Program-made: the position numbers and the translations under genes
Part shown: one piece after another, positions 55,629 to 64,000 of the stretch
How positions within the stretch are numbered: the first letter of the stretch is position 1
Layout: each line of letters opens with the position of its first letter
Notes under the pieces: model-generated
Databases searched by the model: none
The model's input: the letters and a program-made list of their open reading frames with translations, nothing else
What the model was told of the DNA's origin: nothing
From: Sphingomonas sp. SRS2
Lineage (GTDB): Bacteria; Pseudomonadota; Alphaproteobacteria; Sphingomonadales; Sphingomonadaceae
DNA: 64,000 nt
Direction: 5' to 3'
NCBI RefSeq assembly: GCF_000971055.1
Contig: NZ_LARW01000077.1
Span: forward strand, 1 to 64,000

Positions 55629-57239
55629 ATGGTCAATTCCCCGAACCTCCCGCTCGACTTTGCTCAGCCATATCCGTCCCGACGCGTGCCGGCGATGGGC
55701 CGCGCCGCCATTGCCACCTCGCATCACCTCGCCTCGATCGCCGGCATGGATATGCTGGCCAAGGGCGGAAATGCTGTAGACGCTATCGTCGCCGCAGCGA
55801 TGACGCTGACCGTCGTCGAACCCACCGGATGCGGTATCGGCGGCGACGGCTTCGCTATTTTGTGGGATGGCAAGGAACTGCACGGTCTCAACGGATCTGG
55901 CCGGTCGCCTGCCGCATGGACCCCCGAATATTTCGCCGGGCTTGCCGCTTTGCCGGAACGCGGCTGGGGCTCGGTCACTGTGCCCGGCGTGGTATCGAGT
56001 TGGATCGCACTATGGGAGCGGTTTGGCTCGCTGCCGCTCGAGACGATCGGCGAGCCCGCCATTCGATATGCGCGGGACGGCTTCCAAGTCACCCCGACCA
56101 TCGCCGGCCTCTGGGCGAATGGCGGCAAAACGCTGAAAAACCAACCTGGTTTCGCGCAATGCTTCCTACCCGCCGGCCGCGCGCCGCGCGCGGGAGAGCT
56201 GTTTCGCTCCTCGGCCCACGCTGCGACGCTGGAAGCGATTGTGGCGACACGGGGCGAAGCCTTTTATCGCGGGGACTTGGCCGAGCGCATCGTCGCCCAC
56301 GGTCAGGCGCATGGCGCGGCGCTCAGCTTGGCCGATCTCGCTGAACATCGCGCGGAATGGGTGGGTACGATCTCACAACGCTTCGCCAACGGCGTCGTGC
56401 ACGAACTGCCGCCAGCAAATCAGGGCTTAGCGACGTTGATCGGTCTCGGCATATTGGAGGCGGCAGGCTGGCAGCCGTCGACTCCCGACGATCCGCATCA
56501 GCTGCACTTCGCTATCGAAGCGACCAAACTCGCCCTGGCGGACATCTATCGCCACCTGGCGGATGTCGACTCCATGCCATTCGCGCCCGAGGCATTGCTC
56601 GAACCCGCCTATTTGCGGGAGCGGGCAAAGCTGATCGATCCCGATCGCGCGGGCGATCCAGCATTTGGTGAACCGCGACCCGGTGGCACTGTCTGCTTGG
56701 CTGCTGCAGATGATCGTGGGATGATGGTGTCGTTCATCCAATCCAACTACAAGGGTTTCGGATCGGGCGTGGTTGTACCCGACACCGGCATCGCGCTCCA
56801 CAATCGCGGCATCGGCTTTACGCTCGAACCGGGCCATGCGAATCAGGTTGCGCCGCGTAAACTGCCTTTCCACACGATCATCCCGGGCTTCGCAATGGAC
56901 CTGAACGGTGAACCGCTAATGGCGTTCGGCGTCATGGGCGGGCCGATCCAGGCACAGGCTCATTTACAGATCGCGTTGCGCATCCTCGGCTATGGCCAGA
57001 ATCCGCAAGCCGCCGCAGATGCGCCGCGCTGGCGGATCGATACGGGGCGCAGGATCGGCATCGAGCCTGGGACCGATCCGGCACTGATCGCTTATCTTCA
57101 AGCGCGCGGGCACGAGGTCGTCTCTGAAGAACTGGATTCGACTTTTTCATTTGGCGGCGCGCAGATCATTCTCAGGACCCCTGACGGTTATGTGGCCGGC
57201 TCGGACCCTCGCAAGGATGGGCTGGCCCTCGCACGCTGA
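55629..57239 (+). CDS. Gamma-glutamyltransferase family protein (cytoplasmic)
   Basis: A 536-residue Ntn-type enzyme with the nucleophile Thr about 354 in RPGGTVCLAAAD; maturation would cut before it. The N-terminal GGNAVDAIVAAAMTLTVVEP and GCGIGGDGFAILWDG segments are typical. No signal peptide is present, unlike Escherichia coli GGT, so it is likely intracellular and closer to the oxamate-amidohydrolase-like members. It ends the accessory island. Confidence 0.9.
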   Translation: MVNSPNLPLDFAQPYPSRRVPAMGRAAIATSHHLASIAGMDMLAKGGNAVDAIVAAAMTLTVVEPTGCGIGGDGFAILWDGKELHGLNGSGRSPAAWTPEYFAGLAALPERGWGSVTVPGVVSSWIALWERFGSLPLETIGEPAIRYARDGFQVTPTIAGLWANGGKTLKNQPGFAQCFLPAGRAPRAGELFRSSAHAATLEAIVATRGEAFYRGDLAERIVAHGQAHGAALSLADLAEHRAEWVGTISQRFANGVVHELPPANQGLATLIGLGILEAAGWQPSTPDDPHQLHFAIEATKLALADIYRHLADVDSMPFAPEALLEPAYLRERAKLIDPDRAGDPAFGEPRPGGTVCLAAADDRGMMVSFIQSNYKGFGSGVVVPDTGIALHNRGIGFTLEPGHANQVAPRKLPFHTIIPGFAMDLNGEPLMAFGVMGGPIQAQAHLQIALRILGYGQNPQAAADAPRWRIDTGRRIGIEPGTDPALIAYLQARGHEVVSEELDSTFSFGGAQIILRTPDGYVAGSDPRKDGLALAR

Positions 57240-57285
57240 ACTGCTTCTCTTGGCAGATCGTGACGACCGGTCGCGGCGCGACCGC

Positions 57286-58062
57286 TCACGCCTTCAGGCG
57301 GTACCCCGTCCGGAAGATCAGCCATACCAGCAGCAGGCACAGGCCGAGGAACAGGACCGTCATCGCCAGGCTGATCCGCATGTCGACATCGGCGGTGCCG
57401 AAGAAGGTCCAGCGGCAGCCGTTGACCAGATAGACGATCGGATTGAACAGCGTCAGGGTCCGCCACGGCTGCGGCAGCATGTCGATCGAGTAGAAGACCC
57501 CGCCCAGGAAGGTGAGCGGCGTCACCACGAGCATGGGGATGACCTGGAGCTGCTCGAATCCCTTGGCCCAGATGCCGACGATGAAGCCGAACAGGCAGAA
57601 GGTCGTCGCCACCAGCATGAGATAGCCGAGCATCAGAAAGGGGTGGGCGATCTGCACGTCGATGAACAGATTGGCGGTCGCGAGGATCACCAGCGCCACC
57701 GTCATCGCCTTCGTTGCGGCCGCGCCGACATAGCCGAGCACAGTCTCGAAGGCGGATAGCGGCGCCGAGAGCAGCTCATAGATCGTGCCGGTGAAGCGCG
57801 GCATGTGGATGCCGAACGACGCGTTGAAGATGCTTTCGGTGAACAGCGACAGCATCATCAGGCCGGGCACGATGAAGGCGCCGTAATCGACCCCGCCGAT
57901 CGCACCCATCCGCGATCCGATCGCCGATCCGAAGACGATGAAATAGAGCGACGTGGTGATCGCCGGCACGGCGAGCCCGGTCCACAGCGTTCGCTTGAAG
58001 CGATGCATCTCGAACCGGTAGATCGCCCAGACGCCGCGGGCGTTGAAACGTTTCACGCTCAT
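57286..58062 (-). CDS. ABC-2 type permease
   Basis: A 258-residue exporter permease with six helices. [22 protein letters not shown] and the C-terminal [37 protein letters not shown] are typical of the ABC-2 family acting on drugs or polymers. The start at 58062 overlaps the ATPase stop (ATGA). Confidence 0.92.
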   Translation of the reverse strand: MSVKRFNARGVWAIYRFEMHRFKRTLWTGLAVPAITTSLYFIVFGSAIGSRMGAIGGVDYGAFIVPGLMMLSLFTESIFNASFGIHMPRFTGTIYELLSAPLSAFETVLGYVGAAATKAMTVALVILATANLFIDVQIAHPFLMLGYLMLVATTFCLFGFIVGIWAKGFEQLQVIPMLVVTPLTFLGGVFYSIDMLPQPWRTLTLFNPIVYLVNGCRWTFFGTADVDMRISLAMTVLFLGLCLLLVWLIFRTGYRLKA

Positions 58063-58991
58063 GCTGCGTCCCGCTCGCTGACCAGGCTGACGAAGATATC
58101 CTCGAGCGAGCTCTGGCTGGTGTTGAGATCGGTGAAGCCGATGCCGAGGTCGCGCATGCGCGCCAGCAGCGACGGTATGCCGGTCCGTTCCGCCCTGGCG
58201 TCGAACCGGTAGCGCAGCTGGCGTCCGCCGTCCTCGATTTCGAGCTGCCAGTCGGACAGTTCGGCGGGCAGCGCCGTCAGCGGTTCGACAAGGTTCAAGG
58301 TCAGTTCCTTCCTGCCAAGCTTCTTCATCAGTTCGTTCTTGCTCTCGACGAGGATCAGCTTGCCCCGGCTGATCACGCCGACCCGATCGGCCATTTCCTC
58401 GGCTTCCTCGATATAATGGGTGGTGAGGATGATGGTGACGCCGCTGTCGCGCAGCCGGCCGACCAGTTCCCACATATCGCGCCGCAGCTCGACATCGACA
58501 CCCGCGGTCGGCTCGTCGAGGAACAATATCTGGGGCTCGTGCGACAGCGCCTTGGCGATCATCACACGGCGTTTCATGCCGCCCGACAATTCCTTGATCT
58601 TGGTGTCGCGCTTGTCCCACAACGACAGGTCGCGCAGCAGCTTCTCGACAAAGGCCGGGTTGGGCGGCCGGCCGAACAGTCCTCGGCTGAAGGCAACCGT
58701 CGCGCGGACCGATTCGAAGGCGTCGGTATGCAGCTCCTGCGGCACCAGCCCGATCATCGACCGCGCGGCGCGATAGTCGCGCACGATATCATGCCCATCG
58801 ACGCTCACCGTGCCGCCACTGGCGTTGACGATGCCGCAGACGATGCTGATCAGCGTCGTCTTGCCCGCGCCGTTCGGCCCGAGCAGCGCGAATATCTCGC
58901 CGCGTTCGATATCGAGGCTGACCGTGTCGAGCGCCCGGAAGCCGGAGGCATAGCTTTTCTCCAGTCCTGAAATGGAGATGATCGGCGTCAT
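58059..58991 (-). CDS. ABC-2 type ATPase subunit
   Basis: A 310-residue ATPase. Walker [10 protein letters not shown], the Q-loop [13 protein letters not shown], signature ELSGGMKRR and Walker [13 protein letters not shown]. The C-terminal extension (about 225-310) is usual for DrrA-like subunits. The gene is divergent from the TetR gene at 59111, which probably represses it. Confidence 0.94.
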   Translation of the reverse strand: MTPIISISGLEKSYASGFRALDTVSLDIERGEIFALLGPNGAGKTTLISIVCGIVNASGGTVSVDGHDIVRDYRAARSMIGLVPQELHTDAFESVRATVAFSRGLFGRPPNPAFVEKLLRDLSLWDKRDTKIKELSGGMKRRVMIAKALSHEPQILFLDEPTAGVDVELRRDMWELVGRLRDSGVTIILTTHYIEEAEEMADRVGVISRGKLILVESKNELMKKLGRKELTLNLVEPLTALPAELSDWQLEIEDGGRQLRYRFDARAERTGIPSLLARMRDLGIGFTDLNTSQSSLEDIFVSLVSERDAA

Positions 58992-59110
58992 GCTGTCCCT
59001 CGTCGTGAAGCGGCTTGGGACCGATGTAGTCGAGACGGGTGGCCGAGCGGAAGGGCTATCGGCCGCGCCGCATGTGGACGGAGCGCCGCCCGCATGCCAA
59101 TAGCCGGACT

Positions 59111-59758
59111 ATGGCCGAACCGACGCCCAAGGCACCGATCGATACACCCTTCCCGAGCAAGGCCGATCGCCAGCGCGAGCGGGAGGCGAAACGCCAGGCG
59201 GTGTTGCTGGCGGCGGTGCGGATGTTCAACGAACGTGGCTTTCGCGAAACCTCGCTCGACGATGTGGCGGCGAGCCTCGGCGTCACCAAGCCCGTCCTAT
59301 ACCATTATTACGGCAACAAGGATCAAATCCTGTTCGCTTGCGTCGACGCGGGACTCGCCCAGCTCCGGCCGGCCGCGGCGCGCGCGCGGGCGTTGCCCGG
59401 CACCGGGCTCGACCGGCTCAAGGCCTTTCTGATCGACTATGCCGCGATCAACATGACCGATTTCGGGCGCATATTCGTGCTCACCCGGCCCGAGGCGCTC
59501 AGCGCCGAAAGCGGCGCGCGGTTACGCGACTTCAAGCGTGAGATCGACGGAAATCTGCGCGAGCTGATCGCCGGCGCGGCGGCCGACGGGTCGGCGGTGG
59601 TCGGCGACGTCAAGCTCACCGCCTTTGCGCTGGCCGGCGCGCTGAACTGGCCCGCGCGGTGGTTTCAGGAGAATGGCGAGCACAGCGCGCCCGATGTCGC
59701 GCGCGCGCTTGTCGGGACGCTCTGCGCCGGCCTGGAGCCCCGCCCCGGCGGAGCCTGA
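59111..59758 (+). CDS. TetR/AcrR-family regulator
   Basis: A 215-residue regulator. The HTH is AAVRMFNERGFRETSLDDVAASLGVTKPVLYHYYGNK-like, followed by a TetR_C domain. Start 59111 (MAEPTP) is used; the frame is open upstream. Position suggests control of the ABC-2 exporter. It lacks any relation to the island operator. Confidence 0.9.
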   Translation: MAEPTPKAPIDTPFPSKADRQREREAKRQAVLLAAVRMFNERGFRETSLDDVAASLGVTKPVLYHYYGNKDQILFACVDAGLAQLRPAAARARALPGTGLDRLKAFLIDYAAINMTDFGRIFVLTRPEALSAESGARLRDFKREIDGNLRELIAGAAADGSAVVGDVKLTAFALAGALNWPARWFQENGEHSAPDVARALVGTLCAGLEPRPGGA

Positions 59759-59842
59759 GCGTCCCGATCGTTACGCCCGTGACCGGATCGTTCCGATAGG
59801 CTATGATGCCTCCGGGCGCATCATCCGAAGGGGAGCGTTGCG

Positions 59843-60340
59843 ATGATCTTGGGTCTTTCGATACCGGCCTTCACCCAGCTTCACGTCATCATCAGCCTGA
59901 TCGCGATTGCATCGGGGCTGGTCTGGCTTGTCGCGCTGACGCGGGGCCGCTGGCTGCCGCGCACCAACCTGGTCTTTCTGGTGACGACCATCCTCACCAG
60001 CATCACCGGCTTCATGTTTCCATTGGCGGCTGTCACCCCCGCGGTAATCACCGGCGTCGTCTCGCTGGCCGTGCTTGCGGTTTCGGTGGCGGCGATCGGG
60101 CCGTTCAAGCGGCACGGCGTCTGGAACGGCATCTACGCCCTCACCGCCGCCATCGCGCTGTGGCTGAACTGCTTCGTGCTGGTGGTGCAGTCCTTCCTCA
60201 AGATCGGCCCGCTCAACGCGCTCGCGCCGACCCAGACCGAACCGGCCTTCGCCGCCGCGCAGGGGCTGGTGCTCGTCGCGTTGGTGCTGCTCGGTTTCCT
60301 GGGCGTGAGACGATCGCGGACGGCGGTCGCGTCAGCCTGA
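59843..60340 (+). CDS. Small four-helix membrane protein
   Basis: A 165-residue protein with four to five predicted helices. Not recognised as a named family; it resembles small hydrophobic DUF proteins. GGGGAG lies upstream. Its stop is 2 bp from the convergent amidohydrolase stop. Confidence 0.75.
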   Translation: MILGLSIPAFTQLHVIISLIAIASGLVWLVALTRGRWLPRTNLVFLVTTILTSITGFMFPLAAVTPAVITGVVSLAVLAVSVAAIGPFKRHGVWNGIYALTAAIALWLNCFVLVVQSFLKIGPLNALAPTQTEPAFAAAQGLVLVALVLLGFLGVRRSRTAVASA

Positions 60341-60341
60341 G

Positions 60342-61622
60342 TTACCGCACCAGCTTGCCGCCCTTCATGACGTGATCGACGGATTCGAGCGCGGTGATGT
60401 CAGCCAGCGGATCGGTCTTTACCGCAATCATGTCGGCATAGCGGCCGGGCGCGACGGCGCCGACGTCGGCGGACCAGCCGAGCAGGTCGGCGGCCGTGAC
60501 CGTAGCCGACCGGATCGCCTGCATCGGCGTCATCCCGTAGCGGATCATATATTTGAACTGGCGCGCATTGATGCCGTGCGGATAGACTCCGGCGTCGGTG
60601 CCGAAGGTCAGCTTGACGCCGGCCTTCACCGCCTTGCGGAATCCTTCGCGCTGGGCGTCGGTGGTCTCGCGGTTCTTGCGGATATAGCCCTCGGGCCAGC
60701 CCTCCTTGACACCGATCTCCTCGATATAGTCGCCGTTGAAGATATCCATGTCGAGGAACACGCCCTTCGCCTTCGCCAGCGCGATGCCCTCGTCGTCGAT
60801 CAGCGAGGCATGTTCGATCGATCGCGCCCCGGCGCGGATCGCGGCCTTGATCCCCTCCGCGCCATGGGCGTGCGCCGTCACCCAGCTGCGATTTGCCTTC
60901 GCGGTTTCGACCGCCGCGCGCATCTCCTCGTCGCCCAGTTCGCGGGTGCCGGGCTCGGTTCCCTCGGCCAGCACCGCGCCCGTTGCGATCAGCTTGATCG
61001 AGTCGACCCCGCGCTGGAACAGATAATTGACCTTGAGCCGCGCCTCGCCGGCATCGCGGACCACGCCGACGCGCATGTCGGCGGGCACCGTCACGTCGGG
61101 AGCAAAGCCGGTCACTTCGCCGCCGCCGCCCGGCACGGTGATATAGGCCCCGACCACACTCATCCGCGGTCCCTCGACATCGCCCCGGTTGATCGCATCG
61201 CGCAATTCAACATCGCTGAACGCACGATAGCAGCCGACATCATGGACGGTGGTGAAGCCGGCATGCAGGGTGACGCGGGCGTGACGCGCGCCGATATAGG
61301 CTATCTCCTGCTGGCTGTGCAGCAGCGGCTCGGCGACATTGCCGGTCATGCTCATGTCGGCGAGATGGGTGTGCATGTCGATCAGCCCCGGCAGCACGGT
61401 GAAGCCCGACCAGTCGAGCAGCGGCGATCCGGCGGGGGGCGTGGCGAAGGGCGTTATCGCGGTGACACGGCCGTCGTCGATCCGGATCAGCCGGTCGGCC
61501 AGCACCGTCCCCGCCTCGACATCGATCAGCTTTCCGGCGCGGACATAGCTGGTCTCGGCTGCCGCTGGAGACAGCGCGGACAGGAGCCCCGCCGCCAGCA
61601 GCGCGATCGATCGGCTCGCCAT
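60342..61622 (-). CDS. Secreted amidohydrolase-family metal-dependent hydrolase
   Basis: A 426-residue enzyme. A signal peptide (about 1-22, ending AAA) precedes LPGLIDMHTHLADM, the first metal pair. HAHGAEG, HASLIDDEG and GTDAGVYPHG complete the imidazolonepropionase/Xaa-Pro-dipeptidase type site. The mature enzyme should be periplasmic; the substrate is likely a small peptide or amide. Confidence 0.9.
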   Translation of the reverse strand: MASRSIALLAAGLLSALSPAAAETSYVRAGKLIDVEAGTVLADRLIRIDDGRVTAITPFATPPAGSPLLDWSGFTVLPGLIDMHTHLADMSMTGNVAEPLLHSQQEIAYIGARHARVTLHAGFTTVHDVGCYRAFSDVELRDAINRGDVEGPRMSVVGAYITVPGGGGEVTGFAPDVTVPADMRVGVVRDAGEARLKVNYLFQRGVDSIKLIATGAVLAEGTEPGTRELGDEEMRAAVETAKANRSWVTAHAHGAEGIKAAIRAGARSIEHASLIDDEGIALAKAKGVFLDMDIFNGDYIEEIGVKEGWPEGYIRKNRETTDAQREGFRKAVKAGVKLTFGTDAGVYPHGINARQFKYMIRYGMTPMQAIRSATVTAADLLGWSADVGAVAPGRYADMIAVKTDPLADITALESVDHVMKGGKLVR

Positions 61623-61685
61623 GTTCGTACCTCCAGCTTTCAGTCGGTGCTTTTCATTCCCGAATATTTCCCGCTAGGAAAGGCC

Positions 61686-62246
61686 GTGCCGAAAATCGCT
61701 TCACATCTCGCCGCGCTCGCGCTGGTCCTCGCCGGTCCGGCACTGGCCGCACCTGCCGGCGGCAACGACAGCGTACCTGCCAACCAGACGGCGGCGGCGA
61801 ACGAGTCCGCGCCCGCGGAATCCGGCGGGCTCAAGTCGGTGGGGCAGAGCGCCGGGCGGATTGCGTCGCAGCCGGCCAAGGATGTCGGTGTCGCGCGGAC
61901 CACCATTCCGCCCGCGTTGATCGCGGCAGCCGAGAACCCCTATAGCCTGAAGGGCATCAAGACCTGCCGCGACATATCGGTCGCCTTCCGCGCGATGACC
62001 GACGTGATCGGGCCTGATTTCAAGGTGGGCGACGCCAGGAAGGAAAACCGGGCAGGCAAGCTGGCCGAGGCGGGCGGACAGACGGTGGTGAACTCGTTGA
62101 TTCCGTTTCGCGGCCTGGTCCGCGAGGTCACAGGCGCCGCCCCCGCGCAGCGACGCCTCAACCGCGCCATCGACGCCGGTTACGCGCGGCGCGGTTTCCT
62201 GCGCGGCATCCACCAGACACGGAAGTGCAAGACGAAGCTCTTTTAG
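61686..62246 (+). CDS. Secreted hypothetical protein
   Basis: A 186-residue protein starting at GTG 61686 with AGGAAAGG upstream. A signal peptide ends ALAAP (about 20). The mature protein has an Ala/Asn-rich linker and a conserved-looking helical part (VGVARTTIPPALIAAAE, TCRDISVAFRAMTDVIGPD, VNSLIPFRGLVREVTGA). Not recognised. The frame runs far upstream through the amidohydrolase gene but only this 3' part is coding. Confidence 0.75.
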   Translation: MPKIASHLAALALVLAGPALAAPAGGNDSVPANQTAAANESAPAESGGLKSVGQSAGRIASQPAKDVGVARTTIPPALIAAAENPYSLKGIKTCRDISVAFRAMTDVIGPDFKVGDARKENRAGKLAEAGGQTVVNSLIPFRGLVREVTGAAPAQRRLNRAIDAGYARRGFLRGIHQTRKCKTKLF

Positions 62247-62304
62247 CTAGCGGCGGCCCGCTAACACGCTAAGCTCCCTGTCCAAGCATAGGGAGAGGAA
62301 ATCC

Positions 62305-62490
62305 ATGCTCGTCATGTTCGTCGGCAGCGATCGGGTCGAAACCGCGATCAACGCGTCTCAAGTGACCTTCATCTCGTCAGTGACCGACGGCACCCGCATC
62401 CGCTTTGGCGAGGGCCGCAGCATCACCGTCACCGAGCCGATGGCGGAGGTGGTCGAGAAGCTCAACCAGGGGCTACGCCCCCACGAATAG
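62305..62490 (+). CDS. Short conserved-looking protein
   Basis: A 61-residue protein (MLVMFVGSDRVETAIN...). GGGAGAGG precedes the ATG. It is beta-rich with no signal peptide. Not recognised. Confidence 0.65.
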   Translation: MLVMFVGSDRVETAINASQVTFISSVTDGTRIRFGEGRSITVTEPMAEVVEKLNQGLRPHE

Positions 62491-62575
62491 CAGCTTCGGC
62501 TTTCCCCGCATTTGCTGATCCCATCCGGTTTTCACCGGGGCCTGATGCCGGGCGGTCATTCTTTGTTAGGAAAGC

Positions 62576-62591
62576 TGTGATAGAGATCACA
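62576..62591. promoter_or_regulatory. Perfect CRP/FNR-family site
   Basis: TGTGATAGAGATCACA is a perfect palindrome that fits TGTGA-N6-TCACA. It lies 116 bp before the secreted-protein gene at 62707 and is the only strong regulatory motif in the 216-bp gap. Confidence 0.6.
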
Positions 62592-62706
62592 ATAGCGGAA
62601 AGTGGGTTTGCGCGCCGTTAACCGCGCTCCTCAACATCGCATATACCCGCTGGCGGGATAATCGTCCCGGGCCCGACATGATCGGGCCTGAGACGAGGAT
62701 ATCGCC

Positions 62707-62964
62707 ATGAAGCGGCTTTCGATGTTGGTCTGTTTGTTGTCGATGCCGGCCAGCGGCTGGGCTCAGGGACTTCCGTTCGACTTCGATCCCGAACCCGTCG
62801 CGATCGAGGCGGTCCAGTCTTCCCCAATCGCCTCCACGCGGCGTGACGAGGCGAACGGTACCCGGCCGGTCCGCTATGCCGCGCGCAACGTGCGCATGGT
62901 CAACGGCACTTCGCCGATGGCGGCGGAGCTGGACATGAGCCGATTGCCGGACGCGGAGCGCTAG
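62707..62964 (+). CDS. Small secreted hypothetical protein
   Basis: An 85-residue protein with a signal peptide ending WAQ (about 20). The mature part is short and charged with no known domain. ATG 62707 follows a GAGGATATCGCC leader. A CRP-type site lies upstream. Confidence 0.7.
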   Translation: MKRLSMLVCLLSMPASGWAQGLPFDFDPEPVAIEAVQSSPIASTRRDEANGTRPVRYAARNVRMVNGTSPMAAELDMSRLPDAER

Positions 62965-63120
62965 TCTTCCCGTCACCCGGCGCACGCCGGGCCGACGGTC
63001 GGGGACGTGGTTGCCCCAAGCCTCTGAACTCCCTATTTATTACCCTCCACGCACGGGAGGCCGACATGAACCAGGACCGGAGCAGCATCACCAGCCTCCC
63101 CCTCATGGTCCGGATCAATC

Positions 63121-64000
63121 ATGTCCTCGCTTCTCACTTTCGACAGAATCTCGCTCGCTGCGCCTGACGGCCGGCGGCTTTTCTCAGAGCTGACCCTCGC
63201 CGTCGGCCGCGAGCGCGTCGGCGTGGTCGGCCGCAACGGCGCCGGAAAATCTACCTTGCTGCGTGCGATCATGGGCGAGATACGGCCTGTCGCCGGCAGC
63301 ATGTCCTTGTCCGGCACGGTCGGCACGCTGCGTCAGGCGAGCGGCATCGCCGATGGCTCTGCCGCCGATCTGCTCGGCGTCGCTCCGGCGCTCGCGCTGC
63401 TCGACCGCATCGATCGCGGCGAGGGGACGGCGGACGATTTCGACGCCGCCGACTGGCTGCTGCCCGCGCGGATCGAGGCGGCGCTGGCCGAGGTCGAACT
63501 GGACGCGCCCGATCTCCAGCGGTCGCTCGCCAGCTATAGCGGCGGCGAGCGGATGCGGCTGGCGCTGGCCCGGCTGTCGCTCGACGCGCCCGACCTCATC
63601 CTGCTCGACGAGCCGACCAACGACCTCGATCGCGCCGGGCGGGCGATGGTGGCGAAGCTCGTCGCCGGCTGGCGCGGCGGGGTGCTGATTGCCAGCCATG
63701 ACCGCGATCTCCTCGAACAGGTCGGTCATATCGTCGAACTGTCGTCCGTCAGGGTGATGCATCATGGCGGCGGCTGGTCGACCTTCGCCGAGGCGCGCGC
63801 GGCCGAACGGGCGCGGGCGGCGCAGGCGCTCGACGATGCGAAGGCCGACGCCCGCGCCACAAGGCGCGAGGCCCAGGTCGCGCGTGAGCGGCAGGCGCGC
63901 CGCGATTCCGCCGGGCGCGCCTTCGCCGCCTCGGGCAGCGCGCCGAAGATCCTGCTCGGCGGGATGAAGCGCCGGGCCGAGGCGACCGCGGGCAAGGCCG
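63121..64000 (+). CDS. ABC-F family ATPase (partial, runs past the window end)
   Basis: The first 293 residues of a duplicated ABC ATPase of Uup/EttA type. Walker A VGRNGAGKST, signature ASYSGGERMRLALARLSL and Walker B LILLDEPTNDLD are present, and the inter-domain linker begins (Arg/Ala-rich helix near residue 225). ABC-F proteins act on the ribosome. The second domain is not in this window. A 33-codon open frame begins at 63066 and overlaps this start, which may be a leader peptide. Confidence 0.9.
   Translation, partial: MSSLLTFDRISLAAPDGRRLFSELTLAVGRERVGVVGRNGAGKSTLLRAIMGEIRPVAGSMSLSGTVGTLRQASGIADGSAADLLGVAPALALLDRIDRGEGTADDFDAADWLLPARIEAALAEVELDAPDLQRSLASYSGGERMRLALARLSLDAPDLILLDEPTNDLDRAGRAMVAKLVAGWRGGVLIASHDRDLLEQVGHIVELSSVRVMHHGGGWSTFAEARAAERARAAQALDDAKADARATRREAQVARERQARRDSAGRAFAASGSAPKILLGGMKRRAEATAGKA

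Noticed and set aside
41050-57300. Second copy of the tRNA-Gly 3' end as an att site
   Set aside because: Looked for the last bases of the tRNA (CTTCGCCCGCTCCA) after 41124 and saw no second copy in the window.
60372-61685. Upstream extension of the secreted hypothetical protein at 61686
   Set aside because: It lies opposite the amidohydrolase and is composition-driven; GTG 61686 has a good SD and opens a signal peptide.

Overview
The window looks like a chromosomal segment of a high-GC alphaproteobacterium, most likely a sphingomonad (Sphingomonas/Sphingopyxis-type). The reasons are the gene families present (ybgC-tolQRAB-pal, yebC-ruvCAB, a retropepsin-like secreted protease, a DUF1345 membrane protein, a TonB-dependent receptor typical of sphingomonad catabolic loci), an alphaproteobacterial GAAC-N7-GAAC SOS box, and several REP-like palindromes. 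Assignment is by family recognition only; no database search was run.

0-11 kb: a minus-strand pair (secreted aspartic protease, peroxiredoxin), a DUF4398/OmpA-like envelope pair closed by a strong hairpin, then a tightly overlapped seven-gene operon: outer-membrane factor, MacA-like adaptor, ABC ATPase, MacB-like permease, secreted EF-hand protein, response regulator and histidine kinase. 11-14.7 kb: bkdA1-bkdA2-bkdB (branched-chain 2-oxoacid dehydrogenase, no E3 here). 14.8-18.3 kb: yebC and an SOS-boxed ruvC-ruvA-GFA-ruvB. 18.5-23 kb: ybgC-tolQRAB-pal. 23-29.5 kb: DEDD exoribonuclease, S1/P1 nuclease, isoaspartyl peptidase, ispG, DMT exporter, GNAT, DUF1345 and SMR genes. 30-35.4 kb: a three-gene secreted operon with a small envelope-type protein, an M48 metalloprotease and a TPR-CHAT caspase-like protein. 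35.4-41 kb: ftsK, a UbiH-type hydroxylase, Trm112/LON-domain/CnoX genes and tRNA-Gly(GCC).

41.1-57.2 kb is accessory. It begins right after tRNA-Gly with decayed remnants of a conjugative (trb-type) element. It continues with a catabolic island: alpha/beta hydrolase, TonB-dependent receptor, broken flavin monooxygenase, broken acyl-CoA dehydrogenase, broken MaoC hydratase, aminotransferase, RraA-like aldolase, enoyl-CoA hydratase, BASS-type transporter, LysR, APH-fold kinase, NTF2-like protein, TetR regulator, VOC protein and gamma-glutamyltransferase. Four promoters spread over 13 kb of this island share one operator (ATAAGAT-N10-ATCTTAT or a one-base variant), which I infer to be bound by the island's TetR protein. 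One of these operators sits inside a perfect 17-bp inverted repeat.

57.3-64 kb returns to ordinary genes: an ABC-2 exporter with a divergent TetR gene, a small membrane protein, a secreted amidohydrolase, small secreted or hypothetical proteins (one preceded by a perfect CRP-type site) and the start of an ABC-F ATPase cut by the window end.
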